Assembly: GCA_012729315.1 (NCBI GenBank)
Contig: JAAYDI010000001.1
Coordinates: forward strand, 1-64,000
Reading direction: 5' to 3'
Length of the DNA: 64,000 bases
Origin: Planctomycetaceae bacterium
GTDB lineage: Bacteria > Planctomycetota > Planctomycetia > Pirellulales > Pirellulaceae
Below are positions 17,806 to 26,884 of this stretch, in pieces (within the stretch, counting starts at the first letter, position 1; each line of letters starts with the position of its first letter). A program made the position numbers and the translations under genes. The notes beneath the pieces are model-generated. The model saw only the letters and a program-made list of their open reading frames with translations, made no database searches and was not told where the DNA came from.

Positions 17806-18789
17806 TCAGCAGTCCCGGACTAATTCATCGAAGAACCGCAGGTAGTTCTTGTTGTCGGCCCCCTCCAGAAACTTGATCGCCGCGTTCGGGTGCCGGTTTA
17901 ACTGCCCCGTGATGTTGTACGGCAACGAGGGACCCCAATGCGTCGTCTCGCGCAGCGGTTCGATGTGGTTCTGGAGCAGCTCCACGACCGGGCGCAACTT
18001 GAACTTCGGATTCCGGAGGAACCCGAGCAGCAGTTCCATCGGGCAGTTCCCGGCCCCGCGTCCGAACCCGCCCATCGTGGCGTCCGCCCGGTTCGCACCC
18101 AGTATGATCGCGTCAATCGTGTTGGCGAATCCCAGCTGGAGGTTGTTGTGCGCATGGATGCCGATCTGCTTGCCGGTGCCCGCCATGGCGGCGGAATAGG
18201 TCCGGTAGAGCGCCTCGATCCGTTCGCGATACAGATGCCCGAAACTGTCCACGATCACAACCGTACTGGCACGCGTGGGGCGGATAGCGTCCAGCACAGT
18301 GTCGATTTCCACCTCGCTGATGGAGGATACCGCCATCAGGTTCGCCGAAGTCTCGTAGCCCAGGTCCGCAGCATACTCGATCATCTCCACCGCTTCCGAC
18401 ACCTGGTGGGCATAGAACGCGACGCGAATCACGTCCAGCACACTTTCGTGGCAAGGCACCAGCACTTCGCGCCAATCGCTCTTGCCCGCGTCGGCCATGA
18501 CCGCAAGTTTCAACCCGGTCTTCTCGGCGTCATGGTGCTCGAAGACACGATTCAGCAGCCCTTCATCGCAATGACGCCAGGGGCCGAATTCGGCCGGCGG
18601 AAACAGACGTACCGAGTTCTTGTAGCCTACCTCCATATAGTCAATCCCGGCCGCGATGCACGTCGCGTAGACGGCCAGCACGAACTCGTCAGACAACCTG
18701 TGTGCGTTGACCAATCCGCCGTCGCGAACGGTGCAGTCCAGCACCTTCAATTCCGGTCGATACGTGACCCAAGGGGCTTTCTCGGGCAT
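17806..18789 (-). CDS. HMGL-like (DRE-TIM) aldolase
   Basis: 327 aa. KVLDCTVRDGGLVNAHRLSD carries the RDGG metal-site motif of the DRE-TIM superfamily, and IGIHAHNNLQLGFANTIDAI carries the HxH metal ligands with the downstream GGFGRGAGNCPMELL loop. It resembles 4-hydroxy-2-oxovalerate aldolase and related pyruvate aldolases. The product is probably pyruvate plus an aldehyde from a hydroxy-keto acid, which could end a sugar-acid route, but specificity is not visible. It lacks the long C-terminal domain of isopropylmalate synthase. It lies about 195 nt downstream of the membrane-protein gene. Confidence 0.88.
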   Translation of the reverse strand: MPEKAPWVTYRPELKVLDCTVRDGGLVNAHRLSDEFVLAVYATCIAAGIDYMEVGYKNSVRLFPPAEFGPWRHCDEGLLNRVFEHHDAEKTGLKLAVMADAGKSDWREVLVPCHESVLDVIRVAFYAHQVSEAVEMIEYAADLGYETSANLMAVSSISEVEIDTVLDAIRPTRASTVVIVDSFGHLYRERIEALYRTYSAAMAGTGKQIGIHAHNNLQLGFANTIDAIILGANRADATMGGFGRGAGNCPMELLLGFLRNPKFKLRPVVELLQNHIEPLRETTHWGPSLPYNITGQLNRHPNAAIKFLEGADNKNYLRFFDELVRDC

Positions 18790-18983
18790 CAGGATTACTC
18801 GTGAGGGTTCAGGTTACTTGAGAACAGTCTGCCGGGATATATATGACTATTCTGGCCGCGCTCCGGTCCGTCTTGAAGATCTTCCGCGAAAGCGCATGTG
18901 CCGCTGCCGGGGACTCCGCCACCCCGCTTCCCACCTGGAAGCCGTTTTCACGGCTGTCACGATACACAGTACAGGCATATCGG

Positions 18984-20393
18984 TCACGATGCCTTGTCTG
19001 CCCGGCGGCCCGTTTCACGCCGGGCACGGGTTCCGCGCGTGCCGGCCGCGGCGAGCGTATCCACGGCATACTGCGCGACGAAGCAAGCGAGGGCCGCCGG
19101 CAGGAGCAGATTCCCGATGATCATGTAGCGGAACTGCGTGGGCTCGACCAGCGCCACCAGCCCGCAGTTGGCCATCCAGAACAGCAGGGCCATCCAGAAC
19201 AGCAGATGCGATTCGCGGAATCGCACGTCGGGCGCCGGGAGCGGACAGGACTTTCGTGCCGGCGCGCCGCTGCTGAGCAGCTGCAGTGCATGGACAACAC
19301 AGAAGAGACCGAGCACCAGCAGCACAGCCACATTGGTCGCCAGGATCTTGGCACTTTCACTCACGGCATGCAGGGTGTTCAGACACAGCCAGCGTGCGTA
19401 GCCGGCCGGGCGATGGGCGAGAATCTGATAAGACAGATCGCGCAGCGCCTGATTGACCGCCACGGTGTCACCCGGGTATAGCTGCTGCGCCACGGGCACC
19501 GATACATCCCATACCGTCACGTTGTACATGCGTTCCATCGCCAGGAAGTCGGTGGGGGGCTCAAATCCCGGATACTCTGTACGCGCGCGAAGGATCTCCT
19601 CCGCCAGCCGCTGGCTGCCTGCCGGCAACTCGCGCACAAGCGGAGCATCCAGCAACTGGCCGGCGATCCCGATGATGTTGTAGCCCCCGAAAGATACAAA
19701 GCCGAAATGGCCGACGACCCCCCACCGCACAACCGAGACCGCCAGCAGCGGTGCCACGAGTGCCACGGCCATCAGGATGGCTTTCCTCAGCGGATACCAG
19801 CAGGATCGGTCACGTCGCCACAACAGCCGGTCGAACAACAGTGTCAGCAGCGGCCACAGGGGGATGAGAAACAGGTATGCCGGCCGGACCAGGCACGTGG
19901 TGAATGTGAGCAGGACGAGCGGAATCCACCGATACCACTTGCCGTCGCGCGCGTCAGTGACCAGGAAGCAGCCGACAGACATCAATGCCAGCGAGGCCGC
20001 CAGCGAATCGGACAGTACGTTCGGAATGAATCGCAGCAGATCGTCGCGGTAGTAAAGTGTGCTGGCACACGCCAGCGCCACCCAGCCGCGGTAACCGCTG
20101 GCACGCAGGCCAAGGTACAGGGCAAACACGCCGAGGATGTGTGCCGCAAGCTGGAGCGGCGGCACAGCACGGTGCGCGGGCGCCAGGAACTGCGCGGCAT
20201 CCAGGAACAGGGGATACCCGGGGGTGCGAATGCCAGACCAGATGTCGGACAGGCTGGACCAGTCCACCTGCTCGTACGAGGCGGTGTCCGGGTGCCGCAG
20301 TGGCTGGAGGCGCCCCAGCCCCCAGAGGGCCGTGACGAGCACGGCGGCCTGCAGAAACAACCACAGCCACGGCTGGCGCAGGATGCGTTTCAT
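18984..20393 (-). CDS. polytopic membrane protein, GT-C-like
   Basis: 469 aa with about ten predicted membrane segments (for example WLWLFLQAAVLVTALWGLG, GLFCVVHALQLL). The first periplasmic loop has RHPDTASYEQVDWSSLSDIWSGIRTPGYPLF; an acidic residue early in the first loop is typical of GT-C polyprenyl-phosphate-sugar transferases such as ArnT. It is the last gene of a GT2-AsnB-membrane operon: its ATG overlaps the asnB stop (ATGA). The likely role is transfer or assembly of a cell-surface glycan. The family assignment is an inference from topology and context. Confidence 0.7.
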   Translation of the reverse strand: MKRILRQPWLWLFLQAAVLVTALWGLGRLQPLRHPDTASYEQVDWSSLSDIWSGIRTPGYPLFLDAAQFLAPAHRAVPPLQLAAHILGVFALYLGLRASGYRGWVALACASTLYYRDDLLRFIPNVLSDSLAASLALMSVGCFLVTDARDGKWYRWIPLVLLTFTTCLVRPAYLFLIPLWPLLTLLFDRLLWRRDRSCWYPLRKAILMAVALVAPLLAVSVVRWGVVGHFGFVSFGGYNIIGIAGQLLDAPLVRELPAGSQRLAEEILRARTEYPGFEPPTDFLAMERMYNVTVWDVSVPVAQQLYPGDTVAVNQALRDLSYQILAHRPAGYARWLCLNTLHAVSESAKILATNVAVLLVLGLFCVVHALQLLSSGAPARKSCPLPAPDVRFRESHLLFWMALLFWMANCGLVALVEPTQFRYMIIGNLLLPAALACFVAQYAVDTLAAAGTRGTRARRETGRRADKAS

Positions 20394-22366
20394 GGTGTTG
20401 ATGGGTTGGGGGACCAGTGTACGATTTCACACGGTGCCGCACGCAGATCCACGGGGTACGGGACCGGCAACTGCTCGGTCAGCCACATGCGCCACCACAG
20501 GGAGAACATCAGCAAGGTAAAGAGCGGATAGGCGAAGTCGCGGCGTCCGGCCTGCTGGGCGTCGAGCATCGCGCGCAGCTCGCCCCACCGCAGCGCGTCG
20601 GTCTCGGCCGCCCACTGGGGCGTCAGGTACTCGCGCAGCAACGGCTGCCAGGCACCGGCCAGCCAGGACTCCAAGGGTACCAGAAATCCCGACTTCTTGC
20701 GCCGGACGATGCTGGGAGGAAGATCCTGCGCCAGCAGCTGTCGCAGCACCCACTTGCCGTGCCCGCGGAGCTTCCAGCGGGCCGGGATAGCCAGGCAGGT
20801 TGCCAGCACCTCGTTATCCAGCAGTGGCACACGTACCTCCAGGCTGTGCGCCATGCTCATTCGATCGACCTTGACCAGCATGTCGTTGGGCAGATGGAAT
20901 GTCAGGTCCATGTGCAGTTGACGTTCCAGCGGCGAGAGCCAATCGGGGGCGTCCGCTGCGGCGGCTGCATACCAGCCGATGGAATCGAGGTCGCCGAACT
21001 GCTGCCAGCGTGCGCCGTACAGACGCCTCTTCTGAGCCGGCGTGAGAATCTGCCGCCAGCTGGCATGATCGCGCGGCGGGCGCTCGGCTGCGCCTGCGAC
21101 AAACCGCTGCGCCAGCTGTGTCCAGCCATACTTGCGCTGCGACGGCGGCAGCCGGTGTACCAGCGGTTCGAGGATCCAGCGCCGCAGCGGGCCGGGTATC
21201 CGCCGGTACCAGGGTGCCCAGCGGCTGGCCCGGTAGGTGGCATACCCGGCCAGCAGTTCGTCGGCGCCATCGCCGGAGAGCGCGACGGTGACGTGCCGCC
21301 GCGCGAACTGGGCGAGCACATACACGGGGATCAGCGAGTTGTCCGCCAGCGGCTCTTCGGCGTGGGCCAGCAGCGCCGGCAGCAACTCGGCCGTCGCCGG
21401 CGGAAGCGTCTGAACATGGTGCCGCGCTGCGTAATGGTCGGCCACTTGCGCCGCCAACCGTGACTCGTCGAACGTCGGCTCGTCAAAGCCCATGGTGAAA
21501 GCGCTGACCGGCGCCGACGTGGCGCGCTGCATGGCGCGCAGGACGGCGGCCGAGTCCAGGCCACCGCTCAGCAGCGTGCCGAGCGGCACGTCGCTGACCA
21601 TCTGCCGCGTCACCGCCGCGCCAACCGCGCTGTCCAGCCGCTCGATGCTCTCCTCCTGGCTCCAGTTCTGCGGGCCGTCGGGATAGGGCAGCCGGAACCA
21701 GCGGCGGGTCTCCACACGCCCGCGCTGCGCTACCAGCCACTCCCCCGGCAACAGCTGGCGGATGCCGGCGAAGCCGGTCGCTGGTGCCGGCACATACGCG
21801 AAAGTGAAGAAGGCGTCGAGCGCCGGCCAGTCCGGACGGCGCGGGACCTGCGGATCGGCCAGGATCGCCTTGATCTCGGATCCAAACCACAGGCGCGTGC
21901 CATCGTCGCGGTAGAACAGCGGCTTGATGCCGGTGCCGTCGCGGACCAGCCACAACGCGGAGGCCGCCGTGTCGTAGAGCGCGAAGGCAAACATGCCGTT
22001 GAGACGCTCGACCACCGCGCGGCCCCACTCGAGGTAGCCGCGCAGCAGCACCTCTGTGTCGGTCTGCGACCGGAACTGATGCCCGCGCTGTTCGAGCGTC
22101 CGCCGCAACTCGTGGAAATTGTAGATCTCGCCGTTGTACGCCAGCCAGACGCGATGCTGTTCGTCACTCATCGGCTGCCGTCCGTGGCGGCTCGGATCCA
22201 GTATCGCCAGCCGCCGATGCCCGAGCAGCAGGCGCGGCGCGACAAGCAGCCCGCCGCCGTCCGGTCCCCGGTGACGCAATACTTCCGTCATTGCCAGCCC
22301 GGCCGGTTCCGACAGCCGGGCGTCTGGCGAATGGCCGTACTGAAAGATCCCTGCAATACCGCACAT
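20390..22366 (-). CDS. asnB: asparagine synthase (glutamine-hydrolysing)
   Basis: 658 aa. It begins MCGIAGIF, so Cys2 is the amidotransferase nucleophile; RHRGPDGGG and YNGEIYNFHELR complete the glutaminase domain. The synthetase domain has the PP-loop LLSGGLDSAAVL and ALSGDGADELLAGYATYR. Both halves are intact, so ammonia transfer to an acid by ATP activation is expected. Between a GT2 glycosyltransferase and a membrane protein, such enzymes often amidate sugars or peptides of surface polymers rather than make free asparagine. A longer upstream frame was discarded because the initiator Met-Cys fixes the start. Confidence 0.93.
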   Translation of the reverse strand: MCGIAGIFQYGHSPDARLSEPAGLAMTEVLRHRGPDGGGLLVAPRLLLGHRRLAILDPSRHGRQPMSDEQHRVWLAYNGEIYNFHELRRTLEQRGHQFRSQTDTEVLLRGYLEWGRAVVERLNGMFAFALYDTAASALWLVRDGTGIKPLFYRDDGTRLWFGSEIKAILADPQVPRRPDWPALDAFFTFAYVPAPATGFAGIRQLLPGEWLVAQRGRVETRRWFRLPYPDGPQNWSQEESIERLDSAVGAAVTRQMVSDVPLGTLLSGGLDSAAVLRAMQRATSAPVSAFTMGFDEPTFDESRLAAQVADHYAARHHVQTLPPATAELLPALLAHAEEPLADNSLIPVYVLAQFARRHVTVALSGDGADELLAGYATYRASRWAPWYRRIPGPLRRWILEPLVHRLPPSQRKYGWTQLAQRFVAGAAERPPRDHASWRQILTPAQKRRLYGARWQQFGDLDSIGWYAAAAADAPDWLSPLERQLHMDLTFHLPNDMLVKVDRMSMAHSLEVRVPLLDNEVLATCLAIPARWKLRGHGKWVLRQLLAQDLPPSIVRRKKSGFLVPLESWLAGAWQPLLREYLTPQWAAETDALRWGELRAMLDAQQAGRRDFAYPLFTLLMFSLWWRMWLTEQLPVPYPVDLRAAPCEIVHWSPNPSTP

Positions 22367-22425
22367 GGTTGGCGTCTTCCGTTGTAGGCTCCGGCATCGC
22401 AGAACAGCAGACCGCGCGCGGCGCG

Positions 22426-23346
22426 TCACATGTCATGCGGACTGTCGTCCCCTGGATCCCGCGAGCTGGATTCGGTCGGCACGTTGACAAATCGGCGCTG
22501 CGGCATCACCGACACAGCCAGAAACCCCTGACCCAACACGAGCCCGGCGGTCGCCCAGGCCACGCAGGCACACAGCGCAGCCGGCCAGTTGCGGCCCATC
22601 ACCGCGCCGATCAGAAACCCGGCGCCCAGCAGTACGAATGGGAACGCCAGGAGCAGGAAGATCTTGATCGGATTGTAGCGGAGAATCGCTTCGACGATGA
22701 TCTGCAGGGCGCGCAAGGTGTCGCGGAAATGGTTGACCTTGGAGTAGCCCTCGCGGCACTGGTAGTCGATCGGGACATGGTGCACGCAGAGATCGTTGAG
22801 CAGATAGACCAGTGTCGTGGTGGTCGTGAAGGAGAAGCCCGCACAGATCAGCGGAAAGAACCGCCGCACGTCGTGCCGGTGAAACACACGCATGCCGGAG
22901 TTGATATCGGCGATCCGCTGCCCCGCCGCATATTCGCTCAACAGCCGGAAGAAAAACCGCCCCAGACGCTTGACCAGCGTGCCGCGGTAGTACTTCCCGG
23001 TGCGCGCACCAACGACCATGTGGAACCGATCGCTCAACGCAATCAACTCGGGCAGCCGGTCGGCAGGATACGTCCCGTCGGCATCGGTGATCGCGATCCG
23101 ATCGTACCGCGCCGCCAGGATCCCGGTCTTCAGACTGCGGCCATAGCCCCGGTTCTGCGGATGCTGGACCACCGTCGCGCCCGCCTCGGCCGCCGCGCGG
23201 GCCGTCGCGTCGCTCGACCCGTCATCCACCACGAGGATTTCATGCGGGATGCCGGCCGCCTGGAGCACCTCGCGCAGACGTGTTACCACGCCGTGAATCG
23301 CTTCCTGCTCGTTGTAGGCCGGAATCACAATCGACACTTCGGACAT
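22426..23346 (-). CDS. GT2 glycosyltransferase (polyprenyl-phosphate sugar transferase-like)
   Basis: 306 aa. SIVIPAYNEQEAI and LVVDDGSSDATARAA open the GT-A fold; ITDADGTYPADRLPEL carries the DxD-type metal site and GARTGKYYRG follows. The C-terminal third has two hydrophobic helices (IFLLLAFPFVLLGAGFLIGA and CACVAWATAGLVLG). This layout resembles DPM1/GtrB-type transferases that load a sugar onto a polyprenyl phosphate for use by a GT-C enzyme, which would pair with the downstream membrane protein. The start follows GCGAG/GAGG. First gene of the operon; asnB follows about 60 nt downstream. Confidence 0.88.
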   Translation of the reverse strand: MSEVSIVIPAYNEQEAIHGVVTRLREVLQAAGIPHEILVVDDGSSDATARAAAEAGATVVQHPQNRGYGRSLKTGILAARYDRIAITDADGTYPADRLPELIALSDRFHMVVGARTGKYYRGTLVKRLGRFFFRLLSEYAAGQRIADINSGMRVFHRHDVRRFFPLICAGFSFTTTTTLVYLLNDLCVHHVPIDYQCREGYSKVNHFRDTLRALQIIVEAILRYNPIKIFLLLAFPFVLLGAGFLIGAVMGRNWPAALCACVAWATAGLVLGQGFLAVSVMPQRRFVNVPTESSSRDPGDDSPHDM

Positions 23347-23413
23347 GCTCGGCTCGCCTCGTGTACGCGTCCCCGCCGCCTGACACCGCCCCCCGCCGTT
23401 GCGCTTCGGAGGC

Positions 23414-25456
23414 TCAGTTCCGCAACGGATCGACGTCAGCTCCCCACACCTGATACCAGTCCGCCAACTCGGCCAACTCGCTCTTCGCCCGGTCGCTCGG
23501 TGCGACAAACTGCACCGGCCGCGGTGCCGACAGGGCCGCCAACTGCTTGATGTCGAACGACTCGAGCAGTCCGAAGCAGAACAATTCGGGCTGCTCCTGG
23601 ACCCCACAGTTCTGTTCCAGCACCTCTTTCAGGCTGCCCAGTGATCCGTGCAGCACAACACTGTGGACCGCCTGGTCCTCCAGCGCAGCGGCGATTAAGG
23701 CGGCGGCGCCGCACCGGGGGCCGACTGCCACGAGCTGCACAGGGCCGGCGGCACGGTGCGCTGCTGCCCAGCGGGCGATCGCTGCCATCTGGCTGGCCTG
23801 CAAGCCCAGCGGGCGGTCCCCTACCCCGGCCACAAGCAGCGCGAACAGGTAGTCGAGCTGCGCGATCTTCGACTCGCCATGGTAGAACGGATCGGCGGCG
23901 ATGACGCGAAAGCCGGCAGCAAGCAGTTCTGCGACCTGAACCGCCGTGCTCTGCCGCCCCTGGTCGGCGACGAGGATCGCCGTCTGCTGAGGCGCGTCCG
24001 GGACGAACTCGACGGCCGGGACCGTCCAGGTGTTGTCCATCCGCAGCTTCCAGAACGTCACGGTGACCCCTTCTTTCTCCTCGCGCGCGACATCGCCGGC
24101 CGCGACCTGGTAGTCCTTCGCACGTACCACATCGCGCAGCACCGCGCGGCGCGATCGTTGCCACGCGCCGGCCGCGGCGGGGTCAGTCGGGAGCGCGCCC
24201 TCCCGCGGCAGATCGCGGCTCAGACCAAGCGCCAGCTTGTTGAAGTCCAGATTGTCGTCGGGCAACGGAATGTGCAAGGCCTCTTCCGACTTGACTTCAT
24301 CATCCGAAGGAATCTCGCGCGCGTCGTATGCCGCGTCACCCGGATAGAAGAAGTCGCCCAGGAAACGGTAGTTCTGCTGGCGGTTGTCCACTTCGTAATT
24401 GTGCTTCGCGGGCGGATCATCGTTGACGTGCCACCGCAGCGAATCCGCCTGGCCGTAGAGCCGGAAAATGGGCTGGACGGCGGCGCGCAAAGGTTCGAGC
24501 GCGTAGGAGCCTTCAAAGCAGCAGTCGTCGTGCAGGTTGAACGTCAACAGCGTGGGCCGCGGCGCCATCATGGCAGTCAGATGGGTGTAATCGCAGATGG
24601 TGGCCAGGTCGTTGGGCATCTGCTCCGAGTCGCCCAGGTCCTTCAGATGCCACACCCGGGTCTTGATGCTCGAAAAACCGGCCACCGGATTGGCCAAGGT
24701 GACCCGCTTGTCAAGCGAACTGATGACAATCGTCTGCCAGGCTCCACCCGAGAGTCCGGTGACCGCCACGCGGCTGGGATCGGCATGTTCCAGACTCAGC
24801 AGCACATCCAGCCCCCGCTTCAGGTTCAGATAGAAGGGGGCCAGGCCGCTGGTGCCGCACAGGTCCAGTTGATTCATGCGCCCGTGGTTGAAGCCGGGGC
24901 CGGCAAGTTGCCCCATCCCGACCCACTCGATGTTCAGAGCCAGCATGCCGCGTTTCGCCTGATTGATGCAGCGGATCTGCTTGGGCGGGTATTGCTTGCC
25001 CAGCGGCGTGTGCCCGTTGACGTTCAGGATCACCGGTACCTGGCCGGTGAGTTGCTCCGGCTCGTACAGCAGCGCAGGAATCCACAGGCCGGGAAGCGCC
25101 TCGTAACGCAACTTGCGGATCCGATAGCCGGGGCCACCATCCATGGTGTCGAGCCACTCGACTTTCGTCTCCGCGTCGCGCCAGCCGGCCGCTGCTCCAC
25201 GATAGACGATGCGTTCCAGCACCGCCGCCCGGATCCGCTCCGCTTCCTGCTCCCATTGCTCGACCGTTGTCACCGGAGGCATGGCCGGCACACGCTCGTC
25301 GCAGTACCACTGGACTTCTGCCATCGACAAGTCGCCGCCGATGATGTCGCGTTTGAGCAGTGTCTCGATCTCCGCCTGGTCTGCGCCGTGAACCGTTCCG
25401 GGAGCACATGCCCAGACCGCGCACAGCACGGTTAAGATGAAGTCGCAGCGAATCAT
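23414..25456 (-). CDS. secreted acetylxylan-esterase-like alpha/beta hydrolase
   Basis: 680 aa with a Sec signal peptide (FILTVLCAVWACAPGTVHG). The first half is an alpha/beta hydrolase of the large secreted acetyl-esterase type: PVILNVNGHTPLG, RVAVTGLSGGAWQTI (nucleophile Ser in GLSGG), TLLTFNLHDDCC. The second half repeats the fold (AILVADQGRQSTAV, VIAADPFYHGES) but its nucleophile elbow reads VAVGPRCGAAA, with no Ser, so this copy is probably inactive. The likely role is removal of acetyl groups from polysaccharide. It lies about 70 nt upstream of the GT2 gene; the break in function suggests a separate unit. Confidence 0.82.
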   Translation of the reverse strand: MIRCDFILTVLCAVWACAPGTVHGADQAEIETLLKRDIIGGDLSMAEVQWYCDERVPAMPPVTTVEQWEQEAERIRAAVLERIVYRGAAAGWRDAETKVEWLDTMDGGPGYRIRKLRYEALPGLWIPALLYEPEQLTGQVPVILNVNGHTPLGKQYPPKQIRCINQAKRGMLALNIEWVGMGQLAGPGFNHGRMNQLDLCGTSGLAPFYLNLKRGLDVLLSLEHADPSRVAVTGLSGGAWQTIVISSLDKRVTLANPVAGFSSIKTRVWHLKDLGDSEQMPNDLATICDYTHLTAMMAPRPTLLTFNLHDDCCFEGSYALEPLRAAVQPIFRLYGQADSLRWHVNDDPPAKHNYEVDNRQQNYRFLGDFFYPGDAAYDAREIPSDDEVKSEEALHIPLPDDNLDFNKLALGLSRDLPREGALPTDPAAAGAWQRSRRAVLRDVVRAKDYQVAAGDVAREEKEGVTVTFWKLRMDNTWTVPAVEFVPDAPQQTAILVADQGRQSTAVQVAELLAAGFRVIAADPFYHGESKIAQLDYLFALLVAGVGDRPLGLQASQMAAIARWAAAHRAAGPVQLVAVGPRCGAAALIAAALEDQAVHSVVLHGSLGSLKEVLEQNCGVQEQPELFCFGLLESFDIKQLAALSAPRPVQFVAPSDRAKSELAELADWYQVWGADVDPLRN

Positions 25457-25502
25457 GTGACCTTATCTCCGTTGTCGAGGGGCGACGTGGTAATCGTGTC
25501 AA

Positions 25503-25604
25503 CTATCTGGAATGGATAATCTGAATGTAATCGATCCGGCAGGTCCCGGTCACCAGGGCCGCGTCGGGTGTCAGGTCGAGCCGCAGTTGCTTCATTTCTC
25601 GCAT
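25503..25604 (-). pseudogene. 33-codon remnant of a carbohydrate-binding tail
   Basis: The minus strand reads MREMKQLRLDLTPDAALV then TGTCRIDYIQIIHSR and TAG. KQLRLDLT...IDYI is the closing strand pattern of many planctomycete carbohydrate-binding beta-sandwiches. AAAGGAG lies about 9 nt before the ATG, so a peptide might be made, but no domain precedes it. It lies between rtcA and the esterase gene and is probably left from a deleted gene. Confidence 0.35.
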
Positions 25605-25643
25605 GATGCAGAACTCCTTTGACTCCCTTCTGTTCAAGTCGGT

Positions 25644-26705
25644 TCAGGGCGGGAGCAGGCTGACGCAGCACGTCTTCCCGTTGTCCGCTGCCGCCACGCG
25701 AATGTCAATCTCCAGGAAGCGGCGCAGAAGGTCGATGTGGGTGAGCGCGTGACGGGTGAGTGGCACCGTGCAGAACGATCCACCGCGGTGGCGGTCCGCC
25801 GCACCGGTTTGCCAGGCGCTGACCCCCAGCGGCAGCAACAGTTGGTCCGCCAGGTACGGTCCCACCGGCGCGCCGGACTCCAGGTAGTCCGTCACCTGCC
25901 GCGCGACGTCGGCCGCGACATGTTCGGCGCGGACACCGAGCCGGCCGAATCCGGTGAACACCTCGCTCACATGCTGGCTGTGGAGTTCGACCAGGACGAC
26001 GTTGCCGCGCCCGTGCGCTGTGACCTGTTCGGCTGTGCCACACGGCGCATCCCAACCCAGTTTGGCCAGGACGGTCCGTACTTCCCGGTCGGCGATCTGG
26101 CGTGGCAGGTTCGCCACCAGCGCCCGGACGGCATGCGCCACCAGCGGCCCGCGATCGTGCAGCTGGAAGCCGGCAAGCTGCGCGCACGGCTCGACCGTCA
26201 CCGTGAACTGCCCACCGCCCGCCGGATAGAATCCACGCCGTTCCAGACTCGCCGTCACACGCGGCCCCATGCGGTTGAGCAACGGCAGGAAGGCCTGCTG
26301 CAGGAAGTCGAACGGGGGCGCCCAGGGATTGTCCGTGCCGCCCTGCAGCGTCAGCTGGGACGGGCTGCCAGCGATCGCGAGGGCAGGTAAGACCGTCTGC
26401 AGCACCAGTGCCGCGCTCCCAGCCGTGCCGACGCGGAAACAGTACGAACCGGGCCGCACGGGCCGCGGCTCGAACGTGACCGACAGCGAGCCGAGCCGGG
26501 CGCCCATCACCGCCCCGGCACAGATCTCCACGGCCGCTCGTACGGCCGTCAGGTGCTGGCGCATCAGACCGGGACGGGGGCGCCCGGCGCGAATGTTATC
26601 GACCGTGACCGGCCGGCCGGTCACCAGTGACAGGGCGAGCGCCGAGCGGACGATCTGGCCGCCGCCTTCACCGTACGAGCCGTCAATGCGCAGATGGTTC
26701 GTCAT
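25644..26705 (-). CDS. rtcA: RNA 3'-terminal phosphate cyclase
   Basis: 353 aa, close to the usual RtcA length. It converts RNA 3'-phosphate ends to 2',3'-cyclic phosphates using ATP and a covalent His-AMP intermediate. Motifs: RIDGSYGEGGGQIVRSALAL, AGRPRPGLMRQHLTAV, RRGFYPAGGGQFTV, EVFTGFGRLGVRAEHVA and APVGPYLADQLLLPL. His in THIDLLRRFLEI near the C-terminus fits the adenylated residue. The start MTNHLRIDG at 26705 was chosen by family alignment; the ribosome site is weak. No rtcB ligase or rtcR regulator is in the window, so it may work alone in RNA repair. It is divergent from the next Gfo/Idh/MocA gene. Confidence 0.93.
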   Translation of the reverse strand: MTNHLRIDGSYGEGGGQIVRSALALSLVTGRPVTVDNIRAGRPRPGLMRQHLTAVRAAVEICAGAVMGARLGSLSVTFEPRPVRPGSYCFRVGTAGSAALVLQTVLPALAIAGSPSQLTLQGGTDNPWAPPFDFLQQAFLPLLNRMGPRVTASLERRGFYPAGGGQFTVTVEPCAQLAGFQLHDRGPLVAHAVRALVANLPRQIADREVRTVLAKLGWDAPCGTAEQVTAHGRGNVVLVELHSQHVSEVFTGFGRLGVRAEHVAADVARQVTDYLESGAPVGPYLADQLLLPLGVSAWQTGAADRHRGGSFCTVPLTRHALTHIDLLRRFLEIDIRVAAADNGKTCCVSLLPP

Positions 26706-26884
26706 GAGCGGTGCTCGATCCAGCCGCCTTGCCGATCGGCCGGTAGTTGACATCCAACCGCTCCTGGCAAGCCGGTTGGTCAGCGGGCGTTTCCATGGTT
26801 ACACTAATGGGTGCGGACGTCAATGTTCCATCCACGAGATCCGCGCGGATCCATCATCATCCCAGCTGCCATGAAGGAGCCATC

